Assembly: GCA_035286585.1 (NCBI GenBank)
Contig: DATEDC010000099.1
Coordinates: 1-64,000 of the forward strand
Length of the DNA stretch: 64,000 nt
Reading direction: 5' to 3'
Source of the DNA: DSOS01 sp035286585
GTDB lineage: Bacteria > Chloroflexota > Anaerolineae > Anaerolineales > UBA4823
Each line of letters opens with the position of its first letter. Positions within the stretch are counted from its first letter, which is position 1. The notes beneath the pieces were generated by a model that saw only the letters and a program-made list of their open reading frames with translations, was not told the DNA's origin and did not search any database. Positions 40,283 to 48,982 of this stretch are shown one piece after another. The position numbers and the translations under genes are program-made.

Positions 40283-40722
40283 TGCACAAAATCCTTGTTC
40301 TTCACGGGCCGAATCTCAACCTGCTCGGAACTCGCGAGCCGGAAGTATATGGCTCGCTGACACTGGCGGAGATCGATGAAAGACTGGTCGCCGCGGGTGA
40401 GAAACTAGGCCTGGAAATCCGCTCGTTCCAATCCAACAGCGAGGGCGCCCTGATCGATGCCCTGCAGGAGGCGCGCAACTGGGCTAGCGGGGTGATTTTC
40501 AACCCCGGCGGGTATACCCACACCTCGGTCGCCCTGCGCGATGCGGTGACCGCCATCGGCATACCGGTGATCGAGGTCCACCTGTCGAATGTCTACGCCC
40601 GGGAAGAGTTTCGCCAGCATTCGATGATCTCTGCCGCCTGCAAAGGGAAGATCGTCGGCTTCGGCTGGCGCTCTTACTGGCTGGCGCTTTACGCGCTGAG
40701 AGAAATGTTGGCAGCAACTTAG
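40282..40722 (+). CDS. aroQ: 3-dehydroquinate dehydratase, type II
   Basis: Third shikimate step. 146 residues: VLHGPNLNLLGTREPEVYGS (catalytic Tyr and Arg), IRSFQSNSEGALIDALQEA, VIFNPGGYTHTSVALRDA (catalytic His), VEVHLSNVYAREEFRQHS. These are the type II, dodecameric dehydratase signatures, not the type I aroD fold. ATG 40282 overlaps the previous stop. It completes the set of seven shikimate activities in one operon. An 18-base repeat begins at its stop codon. Confidence 0.95.
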   Translation: MHKILVLHGPNLNLLGTREPEVYGSLTLAEIDERLVAAGEKLGLEIRSFQSNSEGALIDALQEARNWASGVIFNPGGYTHTSVALRDAVTAIGIPVIEVHLSNVYAREEFRQHSMISAACKGKIVGFGWRSYWLALYALREMLAAT

Positions 40723-40763
40723 TTTCCGGCAGCAACTTAGTTTCTGGCGGCAACTTAGTTGCC
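40710..40763 (+). repeat. three tandem 18-bp units across the aroQ stop codon
   Basis: GGCAGCAACTTAGTTTCC (40710-40727), GGCAGCAACTTAGTTTCT (40728-40745), GGCGGCAACTTAGTTGCC (40746-40763). The first unit encodes the last residues and stop of aroQ; the third contains GGCAAC-TTA-GTTGCC, a 6-bp hairpin. Probably generated by slippage; the third unit could act as a weak terminator. Confidence 0.85.
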
Positions 40764-40817
40764 GAGTGAATAGAGTAGGAGGCTGACAAGCGCGGAAAAA
40801 CACGGAATAACCATTGC

Positions 40818-41615
40818 TTATAAGCGCACTCTATCTGCCAGGCGGAACATCGCGCGAATCGGATTGTAATCCTCGTCTCTGACCCGGGCGAAGCGCTTCA
40901 AGCGCAGGCTGGCCAAGACGCGCCGGCCTTCTATTTCAGCTTCCATGCCCAGCAGGATTTCGCGAATCGCGGTTTTGAGCCTGTCTGGCAGCCTCTTCTG
41001 GACCACCCAGGGCGGGATGGGGCTGGGACCCCAGGTGGCAACGGTGCGAATCCGGTCTTCTACTTCAGGCTTATTTTCCAGCTCTATTTCCAGAACAGTG
41101 CTGTCGATGGCGGTGGCGTCGATCTGACCTGCTAGTAGCATCTGGAGCGCAGCCTGGTGGCTGCCAGCCTGGATGGCAGACCCAAAGTAGCCGTCGAACG
41201 CGCCCATTTGCGCCAACACATAGCGAGTCAGGTTGTAGCCGGAATGGGAGTTCGGCTCGTTGTACGCCCAGCGCACCCCGCGTAAATCTCCGAAGGATGT
41301 AAAGGGCGTCTCTCGCCGGACGATGACGTCTGAGAAGTAGACTGGCAAGTTCCGGTAGCGGGCGGGGCGCATCACCGGTGCGACCAGCAGCTCGACCTGC
41401 GCTCCAGGCTGGTCGGCTCTCTGAATGTACGGCAGCCCGCAAATCCAGGCGATATTGATCTCACCCATGTCCAGCATTTGCTCCCTGTCTTGCCAGGGGG
41501 GCGCGTGAACGAATTCGGTGGGGATAGACAGCTTGCGCTCGAGGTAATCCGCAAGCGCGGCGCCGATCCAATCCTGGTTGGGGGCCTGGATTGAAGTGAG
41601 CGTAATTTTCTGCAT
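40818..41615 (-). CDS. PhnD-like periplasmic-binding-fold protein without signal peptide
   Basis: 265 residues, similar to the substrate-binding subunit of phosphate/phosphonate ABC systems: QKITLTSIQAPNQDWIGAAL, MLDMGEINIAWICGLPYI (the ligand loop), FGDLRGVRWAYNEPNSHSGY, and GSHQAALQMLLAGQIDATAID. That pattern is the PhnD/SsuA-like fold. There is no signal peptide or lipobox from ATG 41615; the frame upstream to 41816 is a shadow of the methyltransferase gene. No transporter genes are adjacent. It could be a cytoplasmic ligand sensor or a protein with an unrecognised export signal. Moderate certainty on the fold, low on role. Confidence 0.7.
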   Translation of the reverse strand: MQKITLTSIQAPNQDWIGAALADYLERKLSIPTEFVHAPPWQDREQMLDMGEINIAWICGLPYIQRADQPGAQVELLVAPVMRPARYRNLPVYFSDVIVRRETPFTSFGDLRGVRWAYNEPNSHSGYNLTRYVLAQMGAFDGYFGSAIQAGSHQAALQMLLAGQIDATAIDSTVLEIELENKPEVEDRIRTVATWGPSPIPPWVVQKRLPDRLKTAIREILLGMEAEIEGRRVLASLRLKRFARVRDEDYNPIRAMFRLADRVRL

Positions 41616-41641
41616 GGATCGAAACACGAAAGCCAAGCCCT

Positions 41642-42199
41642 TCAGAGCAAAAACGGGATGAGCATCCTGGTGCGCTCCATGTAGCGTTCGTATACTGGAC
41701 CGAAATAAGCGATGTTCTCCACTTCTTCCATCCTGGCAGTGAGCCACAGAAATAGCGTGGCCAGGCCTGCCAGGCTGAAACCCAGCCAGGATAGTTTCTT
41801 GAAAAACCCACCCCATGTAAGGAAGAGTAAGGAACTGTATAGCGGGTGGCGGATGTAGGCGTAAACGCCGGACGTCACCAGCTCGGTGGTCTTCTCGATG
41901 CCGACTAGAGCAGGATCGCGGCGTTTTTCATCCGATTTGCCTGCCTTGCGCAGGAGCTGTACTCCGAGGATAACCAAAAACAAGGAGGCGATCAGCAACA
42001 CCCACGAAACGAGCTGATTGATCCTGAAGGGCTGATAGAACCAGCGATCCAGGTTCAGCAGGATCAAAGCCAGAATCGCTTCCCAGGCGAAGAAGCGGTA
42101 GAAACCGTGTGAACGAACTTTACCCAAGGAGGAGCGCGAGATCCAGGCGATCCCCAGAGAGGCGGTGAGAAATACAATGGCTTTTAGCTGAAAATTCAT
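41642..42199 (-). CDS. isoprenylcysteine carboxyl methyltransferase-like membrane protein
   Basis: 185 residues, about five hydrophobic helices. The C-terminal third has the family signature GVYAYIRHPLYSSLLFLTWG and the second patch EVENIAYFGPVYERYMERTRM, matching ICMT/PEMT-type S-adenosylmethionine-dependent methyltransferases (RHPxY and ExxYxxY). The bacterial substrates are mostly unknown, likely lipid or isoprenoid carboxyl groups. ATG 42199. It lies 26 bases upstream of the PhnD-like gene. Confidence 0.85.
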   Translation of the reverse strand: MNFQLKAIVFLTASLGIAWISRSSLGKVRSHGFYRFFAWEAILALILLNLDRWFYQPFRINQLVSWVLLIASLFLVILGVQLLRKAGKSDEKRRDPALVGIEKTTELVTSGVYAYIRHPLYSSLLFLTWGGFFKKLSWLGFSLAGLATLFLWLTARMEEVENIAYFGPVYERYMERTRMLIPFLL

Positions 42200-42401
42200 C
42201 CTGCCTGGCTTTCGCCCGAAATCCGGCGGCGCATGAGTTCGAGATTGGCGGGGAAGAACAGATTATATGGGCTTATTTTACCTTATTGACATGCGGATAG
42301 CCTGGTTTACAGTTGTTTCGTGTACAATAAGCCTGGTTGGTTTGAGCGCGGGGAAGGTCCCCATCATACCGTCAGCACACCTCAGCATGTGGAGTTTTTA
42401 G

Positions 42402-43376
42402 GTGACAGCTAAGACAGCTATGCAGCAGCGGAGGTTAGGCAAAACCAGCATCATGGTCTCTCCCATCGGTTTAGGCGTGATGCAGTTTTCTGGAGGCTCG
42501 GGGGTGTTCAATCTTGCTTTCCCAAGACTTACCCAGGATCGAAAAAACGCCATCATCAAAGCAGCACTGGATGGCGGCATCAACTGGTTCGACAGCGCTG
42601 AAATGTATGGCCTCGGGCGCTCGGAACGCTCACTTTCTGCCGCGCTGAAAGCTGCCAGGGCGAAAGATAAGCAGGTGATCATCGCGACCAAGTGGCTGCC
42701 GCTATTGAGATCCGCCAGGAATATCCCCCGTTCTATCGAAAATCGACTACGCTGCCTGGATGGGTACACCATCGACCTGTACATGGTGCACCAGCCCTGG
42801 AGCTTATCCTCTCCGGAGGCTGAAATGGATGCCATGGCAGACCTGGTTGTAGCGGGCAAGATCCGCTCGGTGGGGGTGAGCAATTTCAGCGCGGAGAGAA
42901 TGCGGCGCGCTCACCAGGCGCTGGAGAAGCGCGGCCTTCCCCTGGCAGTCAACCAGATGGAGTACAGCCTGCTGAACCGCAAGATCGAAACGGATGGTGT
43001 GCTGGAGGCCGCTAAAGAGCTTGGCGTTACCATCATCGCTTATACGCCTTTGGCGAACGGTTTGCTCTCCGGGGCGTATCACCAGCATCCCACGCTGCTT
43101 CAAGCCAAGCCGGTATATCACAGGGTAATGATCGAGCGCCAGATCGAGCGCACTCGATTTTTGATCGAGGCGCTGGAAGAGATTGCACCTCGCTACCAGG
43201 TCACCCCAGCCCAGGTGGCGCTGAATTGGGCGATCAACTTCCAGGGCGAGACGGTGGTTGCCATACCAGGGGCAAGCAAGGTGTACCAGGCTGAACAGGC
43301 CGCCGGGGCGATGAACTTTCGTTTAAGCGACGAAGAGCTGGCGCAGCTCGACCATCTCTCCCAAACCTACCGATGA
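42402..43376 (+). CDS. aldo/keto reductase
   Basis: 324 residues, NADPH-dependent TIM-barrel oxidoreductase. Catalytic tetrad visible: Asp/Tyr in GINWFDSAEMYGLGRSE, Lys in IIATKWLPL, His in DLYMVHQPW; also VGVSNFSAERMRRA and the cofactor-binding AQVALNWAINFQGETVVAIPGASK. GTG 42402 with GGAG seven bases upstream. Reaction cannot be assigned; substrates range from sugars to xenobiotic carbonyls. Confidence 0.88.
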   Translation: MTAKTAMQQRRLGKTSIMVSPIGLGVMQFSGGSGVFNLAFPRLTQDRKNAIIKAALDGGINWFDSAEMYGLGRSERSLSAALKAARAKDKQVIIATKWLPLLRSARNIPRSIENRLRCLDGYTIDLYMVHQPWSLSSPEAEMDAMADLVVAGKIRSVGVSNFSAERMRRAHQALEKRGLPLAVNQMEYSLLNRKIETDGVLEAAKELGVTIIAYTPLANGLLSGAYHQHPTLLQAKPVYHRVMIERQIERTRFLIEALEEIAPRYQVTPAQVALNWAINFQGETVVAIPGASKVYQAEQAAGAMNFRLSDEELAQLDHLSQTYR

Positions 43377-43406
43377 TCCTGCTGCGCCAACCAGGAAGGA
43401 GAATAT

Positions 43407-43820
43407 ATGCCACACATCAGTAAAGATCATTTGATAAGTCGTTTCACAGCATTGATTCTGGGTGGGCGAGACCTGCCGAAGAAAGACCAAGACCTGCATA
43501 TTCTGTTTATCAGCGCGACCCTGAGCTTAGATCCCCAACGAGAATACTCAGAAGCTGAACTGAACGATGAGCTGCGCAAGTGGTCAGCTCAGTTCGGCGA
43601 CAATTTTGCTTTGGATCATGTGACCTTACGCAGGTTTCTGATCGATGCGGGTTATCTCCGGCGCAACACAGCAGGTAGCGAATACCAACTCAACGCGATC
43701 GATATGCCCTATACCTACGACGAGTCGCTGAAAAACCTCGACCTTGTGAAATTGATCGAAGATGCGAAAAGGGAGCGTGAAGAGCGAAAACAACGTTACC
43801 TGAAAGAGGCTAAAGGATAG
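43407..43820 (+). CDS. DUF2087-domain protein
   Basis: 137 residues, with the family pattern AEYSEAELNDELRKW... here REYSEAELNDELRKWSAQFG and DHVTLRRFLIDAGYLRRNTAGSEYQL. This DUF is often attached to ArsR-type DNA-binding regulators but here stands alone, with a charged C-terminal helix (DAKREREERKQRYLKEAKG). Cytoplasmic; the role is unknown. AGGAG before ATG 43407. Confidence 0.8.
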   Translation: MPHISKDHLISRFTALILGGRDLPKKDQDLHILFISATLSLDPQREYSEAELNDELRKWSAQFGDNFALDHVTLRRFLIDAGYLRRNTAGSEYQLNAIDMPYTYDESLKNLDLVKLIEDAKREREERKQRYLKEAKG

Positions 43821-43916
43821 AGTCTGAGCCCTGTTAAGCCGAGACGCTCATCCTGTAAAGTAGTAAATTACACCCTGGCAGTGAAGGGATAACTCGAGGT
43901 GCCTGGTTTGGGGGGT

Positions 43917-44474
43917 TCAGATCGGGATGCCTTCTTTGAAGACTATCGACCCCGGCAAGTTAACGGGAGCGGTTTTCTTCTCCAGGAGGGTAAACCCCGC
44001 ATAGGCAATCGAGCCGTTTCCCACACAGTTGCCAGTCTGTACCGCCATGATCTTCCCATCCCGAATGATGAGAACCGCGCTATTCATTTTCAGCTTCAGA
44101 AGGATATCGAATTTCAGTTTGGCCAGCCTGACACTGTTGACTACCGGCTGGAGGGTGGGGGAATGTTTAGACACCAGGGTGTGTTCCAGCAAGGGCACGT
44201 TGTGCGCACCGCCGGGTGGATTCTCCTTGCCCCGATACTGAACGATCTCGCGCTGTTTGCGCCAACCCCAGACCAGGATATCCCCGATGTCGATATCCAA
44301 CGCCTCGGTGAGCTTGAGGATCATCAGCTCATAGAAGGAGGGGGGGACAGTGAAACCCTTTAACTCCTGGGCTATCCTCTGTTTCGCCTGGGCGAACTCC
44401 TTGCTTTTGGTAATGTTGGAAACCCAATCCGTAGATTCTGCCTGGGTATTGAAGAAAGTATTTAGCGTGTGCAT
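43917..44474 (-). CDS. hypothetical protein
   Basis: 185 residues with no signal peptide or membrane helix. N-terminal half is helical and charged (KEFAQAKQRIAQELKGFTVPPSFYELMILKL, shortened); the C-terminal half has beta-type stretches (NSAVLIIRDGKIMAVQTGNC, SIAYAGFTLLEKK). I do not recognise a family. A good ribosome site precedes ATG 44474 (GAGGAAATATG region), and it is followed downstream by no further gene of the unit. Upstream is the surface protein at 44525. Confidence 0.6.
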   Translation of the reverse strand: MHTLNTFFNTQAESTDWVSNITKSKEFAQAKQRIAQELKGFTVPPSFYELMILKLTEALDIDIGDILVWGWRKQREIVQYRGKENPPGGAHNVPLLEHTLVSKHSPTLQPVVNSVRLAKLKFDILLKLKMNSAVLIIRDGKIMAVQTGNCVGNGSIAYAGFTLLEKKTAPVNLPGSIVFKEGIPI

Positions 44475-44524
44475 ATTTCCTCCGCTGGCAAATACGAGAA
44501 TTGCTAGATAAATTGGGAACCTGT

Positions 44525-46132
44525 CTATTCCCGAGAAATGATAGACGATCCGCTCGGTTCAACGTGTTGTTCACCCTTATCCACTGTGACCTCGAAGTGG
44601 ATATCGATATCCATCTTGAGCGATGGTTCCGCAAGCTCCACGCTCTGTATCCCGGGATCCACTGAGACGATAAAGTCGATCTCAGCCGCGGGTTGGCCCG
44701 GTTTACCCCTGGGTTGGTCCGTGGGTTTTCCAGGCCTTCGCAAGAGGCGCCACGGGCCAACACCCATGATGCCAATCGCTGCAACAGCAACAACGCCTAG
44801 GATGCCAGTCGCGGCGACAAGGAAAACGATGATGGCAATCGGCGGTAATCCAGGTGGAGGGGGCGGTGTAGAGGGGGGCGGCTGGCTGATGGGGAACACG
44901 AAGAAGGGCGCCTCGAGGCTGGCATTCTCGAATTCGAACTCGATCCTACCTTCTCCGGTGGGAGTATCTTCAGGCAAATAAACCCCGACGATCACCTCTT
45001 CCGCTGAAATAACATCCACATGCGATACGGGGATCTCGGATCCACTGAGGTGGACGCGAATTAACCCACCCAGATCAAGCAGGTTTTCTCCTGTCAAACG
45101 CATTTCGATTTCTGTATCTGCCTCCGCCTGAGGCGGCGCGAGATTATTTAGGGCGGGGAGCGCCGGCTCTATCGGTCCAGGTTCACGCTCGATGACGAAA
45201 AAGAAGTCCTCAAAACCAGCATTCTCAAAGATGATAGCGATCGATTGTTCACCTGGCGGCGTATCTACGGGGAGATAGAGGACAATTTCGAGCAAATTGT
45301 CAGACATGATATTGTAGCTCGATACCGGGACGTCGAGCCCCCCGATATTTACCGCGATCAGGCTCCCCAAGTTTAATAAGCTTTCTCCTTCCAGGGTCAA
45401 GAGGAGCTCGGAGTCTACCCACCCCTCCTGGGGAAAGATGCGCCTCAGCGTAGGCGCACTCGGCTGAACGATTTCAGGCTCGCGGGGTCTGATCAAAAAA
45501 GGGGCCGCAAAACTTGCGTTTTCGAAGAAGATGGCGATTTGGGTTTCACCGACCGGGGTTTCGCCAGGGAAGTAGACAGCGATCCGCATCGACCCTTCGG
45601 ACTCGACCTGGATGTCAAACACCGGGATATCGACCTCCCCAATCAGGATACCGCCTAATTCACCCAATTCGAAAACCCCACGCCCTTCTAAAAATAGCGT
45701 CAATTCTGAGTCCGGCAACCCCTCGCGAGGAGAGAGTTCTACAATGATGGGCGCATCTAGCGACTCTTCTCTACCCATGACGATAAAAAAAGCATCGGCT
45801 CCGAAATTTTCGAAAATGAAAGAAATCTCGGTTTCCCGGATGGCTGTACCCTCGGGAAGCGCGATTCTCACCCTGCTGTATTGGTTGGATACGGTGGTGT
45901 AATCCGAGAATGGTATCGTCTGGCCCTCGAGAAACACGTTCGTCAGACGACCAAACTCGAGAAAACCCTCTCCACTCAGCAATAGATCAACTTCCGCCCC
46001 GGCGGTCCCTCTGTACGGGTAAACCCCATGCAGAACCCATGATTGCTGGGCGAGGGAGGGTTTTACGGGCCAGGAGGTTAAAATCAAAACGAGTGCGGTG
46101 CAGACACAAACACCAAATTTTTTGAGGAGCAT
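44525..46132 (-). CDS. surface protein with four IPT/TIG-like Ig modules and a C-terminal membrane anchor
   Basis: 535 residues. Signal peptide, then four tandem beta-sandwich modules of about 95 residues each, all opening with a GE-LL-LG-L pattern (GEGFLEFGRLT; GRGVFELGELGG; GESLLNLGSLIAV; GENLLDLGGLIRV) and closing with E-Q/I-IFEN(A/G) (SFIFENFG, IAIFFENAS, IAIIFENAG, EFEFENAS), characteristic of IPT/TIG folds. A Pro-rich hinge (PPPSTPPPPPGLPP) leads to a membrane helix (AIIVFLVAATGILGVVAVAA) and a 70-residue charged cytoplasmic tail. ATG 46132 with AGGAG six bases upstream. A sensor or scaffold joining the surface to the cytoplasm is possible; unproven. Confidence 0.75.
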   Translation of the reverse strand: MLLKKFGVCVCTALVLILTSWPVKPSLAQQSWVLHGVYPYRGTAGAEVDLLLSGEGFLEFGRLTNVFLEGQTIPFSDYTTVSNQYSRVRIALPEGTAIRETEISFIFENFGADAFFIVMGREESLDAPIIVELSPREGLPDSELTLFLEGRGVFELGELGGILIGEVDIPVFDIQVESEGSMRIAVYFPGETPVGETQIAIFFENASFAAPFLIRPREPEIVQPSAPTLRRIFPQEGWVDSELLLTLEGESLLNLGSLIAVNIGGLDVPVSSYNIMSDNLLEIVLYLPVDTPPGEQSIAIIFENAGFEDFFFVIEREPGPIEPALPALNNLAPPQAEADTEIEMRLTGENLLDLGGLIRVHLSGSEIPVSHVDVISAEEVIVGVYLPEDTPTGEGRIEFEFENASLEAPFFVFPISQPPPSTPPPPPGLPPIAIIVFLVAATGILGVVAVAAIGIMGVGPWRLLRRPGKPTDQPRGKPGQPAAEIDFIVSVDPGIQSVELAEPSLKMDIDIHFEVTVDKGEQHVEPSGSSIISRE

Positions 46133-46227
46133 AGCGACTCCTTTAGGAGGCAACAACAGGGGACTTCGAGCGACGGAAAGGCAGTGAGGGCTGGCTGAGG
46201 GTTATTATAGTCCAGAAACGCAAATAT

Positions 46228-47454
46228 TCAGGCAGTGTTCCCTGCCAGCGACAACAGCATCTTTTTGAGGGCGATGGCGACATCGGCAAGTTTTGCGGGG
46301 TCCACCAGCTCGGGTCGATCCCGGGGTGTGTGCGTGATTTCCGCAAGCTCCAGCATGGCGCGCTCTGAGGTCAGGGCGATGGCGGGGACACCGTTCTGGA
46401 CGAAAATCATGTGGTCGCCGGCGTACCAGGCTTCGCCTTCGTGCAGCTCGTTATGGTTGGCGAATGACTGTCGGATAAGGCGGGTGAGCCCCTCCGGGCA
46501 GGCGTAGAAAGAATAGGCTGTTCCACCCTGGTGGAATCCGGCGCCGTCCAGGTTGATATTGAGCCGGACCTGGGAGAGTCGGTCTTTATTGTGCTCCAGA
46601 TATTTTACCTCCCCAATGGCTGAGTAGTAATCCTCGCCGTTGATGGCGACCAGCTCTATCCCGTTTTCACCCTGGTAATCCTGGAGAACTTCGGCTAAGA
46701 GCAGCAGGATGACCACCCCTGAGGCGTTGTCCAATGCGCCGGGAGAATCGCGCTTGGCGTCGATGTGGGCGGTGAGGACCACCTTGTGCTCGCCCTGCCC
46801 CGCTACCCTGGCGACCACGTTGCAGCCTGTGGAGGGGATGCGCCGAGCCCGGCTCTCTAAGGCGACCTCCTTACCCCCATAACGCAGCAATCTCTCACCC
46901 TGCTCGGCGGTCATATACACCGAGGGGATGTCGAAGTCGCCATCCTCGATCAGCGGGAAGGGGTACACACCGCCTGCCATAGCGGGATCTCGCGAGGTGG
47001 CGGCAATGATCGCCAGAGGACCTTTGCTCTCCAGCAGGCTGACTGTTCGCTGGTGGTGTTCCGGGTTGTAGAAGGGGAAGTTTTTCGGCATCAACTGCTC
47101 TCTGGCTATCTCGCCTCGCAGCAGGAGGGTCTTACCGGCTATATCCATGCTTGCCAGCTCTTCCAGCGACGAGACCGCAGCCAGCGGCGCCTGGAGGCGG
47201 CATGCCAGCGAGTATGGGCTGGGGAAAGCTTGAAACCGCTCTCCGCCCGCCTCCAGGCGCGCCTCTTCCTGCTCCCAATCCAGGCAGTCGAATGGCTGAT
47301 AATCAACGCGGCAGCCAAAGGAAGCCGTCCTCTCGCCGAAAAATGTAGTCGCCTGGTGGTTGCCTGGGCTGCCCACTCGGCGGTTAGATATTTCCAGGCA
47401 CAGATGATTCAAATAGCGTGAGGCTTTTTGAGCCAGGTTTGCTGGCGCAGTCAT
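46228..47454 (-). CDS. M28-family zinc metallopeptidase
   Basis: 408 residues, no signal peptide visible. Metal ligands of the M28 (aminopeptidase) family are all present: His and Asp in VVLTAHIDAKRDSPGALDNASG, Glu pair in AINGEDYYSA, Asp in NINLDGAG, and a late His in EITHTPRDRPE. An N-terminal protein-associated domain precedes the catalytic domain (from about residue 210). Substrate is likely a peptide or N-terminal amino acid. ATG 47454 lies seven bases before the DUF2779 gene stop, so the two genes are adjacent in one direction. Confidence 0.9.
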   Translation of the reverse strand: MTAPANLAQKASRYLNHLCLEISNRRVGSPGNHQATTFFGERTASFGCRVDYQPFDCLDWEQEEARLEAGGERFQAFPSPYSLACRLQAPLAAVSSLEELASMDIAGKTLLLRGEIAREQLMPKNFPFYNPEHHQRTVSLLESKGPLAIIAATSRDPAMAGGVYPFPLIEDGDFDIPSVYMTAEQGERLLRYGGKEVALESRARRIPSTGCNVVARVAGQGEHKVVLTAHIDAKRDSPGALDNASGVVILLLLAEVLQDYQGENGIELVAINGEDYYSAIGEVKYLEHNKDRLSQVRLNINLDGAGFHQGGTAYSFYACPEGLTRLIRQSFANHNELHEGEAWYAGDHMIFVQNGVPAIALTSERAMLELAEITHTPRDRPELVDPAKLADVAIALKKMLLSLAGNTA

Positions 47455-47460
47455 CTTTGC

Positions 47461-48879
47461 TTATATTCCCTCGTGGGCAAGTTTTTCCAGTTTTTCCCAG
47501 ATTTTCACCATCGCCAAAGTGTCGAATTCACAATACCTGAGCATATCTTCCTGTAATTTGTCTCGCTCGCTGGCCGCGATTTGGCCAGCGAATAAATTCC
47601 ACCAAGCCATCATCAACTCCTCGGCACTCGAAATCTCCAGCTCTTCGTAACGCATTTCCGGCACCACCACAGGCAGAACTTTCTTTAGAGAGGCGCGGCC
47701 GCGAAAGTCAGGATGCAGGTAATACCCATGGCTGAAAATTTCCATCAAGTCATACATCCGGGCGTTCAGGTCGAGCAGGAAATCACTGTACTCTGTGTAT
47801 CTCCGGGCAAGTTCTTTGTTCCGTCCAGCCTCAAACAGCTTGTACCAGACGATTACCGAACCGCGGGGTCCAATCTCATGCGCCAGGTTCTCTACCAGCT
47901 CCTTTCCCGGGTCGTGCGGACCGATGAGCAGGCATTCGTGATGCTTAAACTGCCCTCCCGGGCGCCCGATCACGTACAACGAGTATTGAAAGACGATGTG
48001 ATCGTATGGGCGGTAGCCGTCAAATAGCGGCACAGCGGGGTTGAAAGTCTCGTAGTCCAGGAAATACAAAGGGTAGACCAGCTTATCCAGCTCGCTTTGA
48101 ATGCTTTTTTGATCAATCCACGGTTTGCCTTGCTTTACCACCTGAACCTGTCTCCATTGTGAATCCGAAAGCGGGTAATCGACAGGGATATCCTGGATCG
48201 CCAGTATGCCCTGCTGTTTCAAAGCCAGGGCTTTTACCCCGATCCGGTTGAGATCGTAGATCGGGTATTCTGGCAATTCGGGATGGCACAGACTCGGGCA
48301 AACGCACTTATCGGGATTTACGCAGCCTTCGATGCCATCCGGCGTCTCGAGTTGAGAAATTCGCAAGGCTTCCGAGCGCAATTGCTCGACCTCGATTCTG
48401 CGCCCCGCGATCTCGGCGTTTATTGCATGGATCACGAACAATTCCCTGGGGTCGAACTCCCCCTGACGGGTATATTCCTTGTTGACATGCACCAGGTAAA
48501 AATCCCTTATCGGCAGGCTGGCTGCGCAAACCAACGCCTGAAAGGCAAGGTCATATTCGTGCTCTTTTTTCACGCTGGTGGCGCTTTTGACCTCGTAGAT
48601 ATCATACACGCCGGCGTCGCGATCGAAGATGACCGCATCGGAGCGAGCCTGGAAGGCTCCATCAGTGTACATCAGTTGCCAGAATAAGTCGTAATTGGTA
48701 TATCGTTTGGCTGCTTCAGCCGCGATGAATTCCTTCGCTACGGTCTCAATATGATTCCCCTGCTCCATTAAGTGCTGCTCAAAAGGGGAGGGCGCGAGCG
48801 CCTCGAGCCGCCCGCGCTTTGCCGCCCACAGGTGCAGCGGAGCTTCAAGGTAAGATCTTAAATCTGTTTTCGTGATCAT
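47461..48879 (-). CDS. DUF2779-type nuclease protein with RecB-like domain and Cys cluster
   Basis: 472 residues. The N-terminal third resembles a RecB/Cas4-type PD-(D/E)XK nuclease, with QARSDAVIFDRDAGVYDIYEVKSAT (D, D/E, K). A central four-Cys cluster, CVNPDKCVCPSLC, could bind an iron-sulfur cluster or zinc. The C-terminal half (about 270-472) matches the DUF2779 pattern with an RNase-H/DEDD-type centre: YFLDYETFNPAVPLFDG and late CEFDTLAMVKIWEKL (Asp). Expected activity: DNA or RNA processing or repair. ATG 48879. Confidence 0.82.
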   Translation of the reverse strand: MITKTDLRSYLEAPLHLWAAKRGRLEALAPSPFEQHLMEQGNHIETVAKEFIAAEAAKRYTNYDLFWQLMYTDGAFQARSDAVIFDRDAGVYDIYEVKSATSVKKEHEYDLAFQALVCAASLPIRDFYLVHVNKEYTRQGEFDPRELFVIHAINAEIAGRRIEVEQLRSEALRISQLETPDGIEGCVNPDKCVCPSLCHPELPEYPIYDLNRIGVKALALKQQGILAIQDIPVDYPLSDSQWRQVQVVKQGKPWIDQKSIQSELDKLVYPLYFLDYETFNPAVPLFDGYRPYDHIVFQYSLYVIGRPGGQFKHHECLLIGPHDPGKELVENLAHEIGPRGSVIVWYKLFEAGRNKELARRYTEYSDFLLDLNARMYDLMEIFSHGYYLHPDFRGRASLKKVLPVVVPEMRYEELEISSAEELMMAWWNLFAGQIAASERDKLQEDMLRYCEFDTLAMVKIWEKLEKLAHEGI

Positions 48880-48982
48880 CTTGACAGGGTGAAAAAGGCG
48901 AATATAATTTATCGAACATCTGTTCTGTTTTTAGATCGCATCCATCTGGTACTTTAACATCCTCCCATATCTACACGCAGAG

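Noticed and set aside
42286..42328. TTGACA and TACAAT near the aldo/keto reductase
   Set aside because: The two hexamers are 31 bases apart, and no suitable -10 sits at 16-18 bases; treated as chance.
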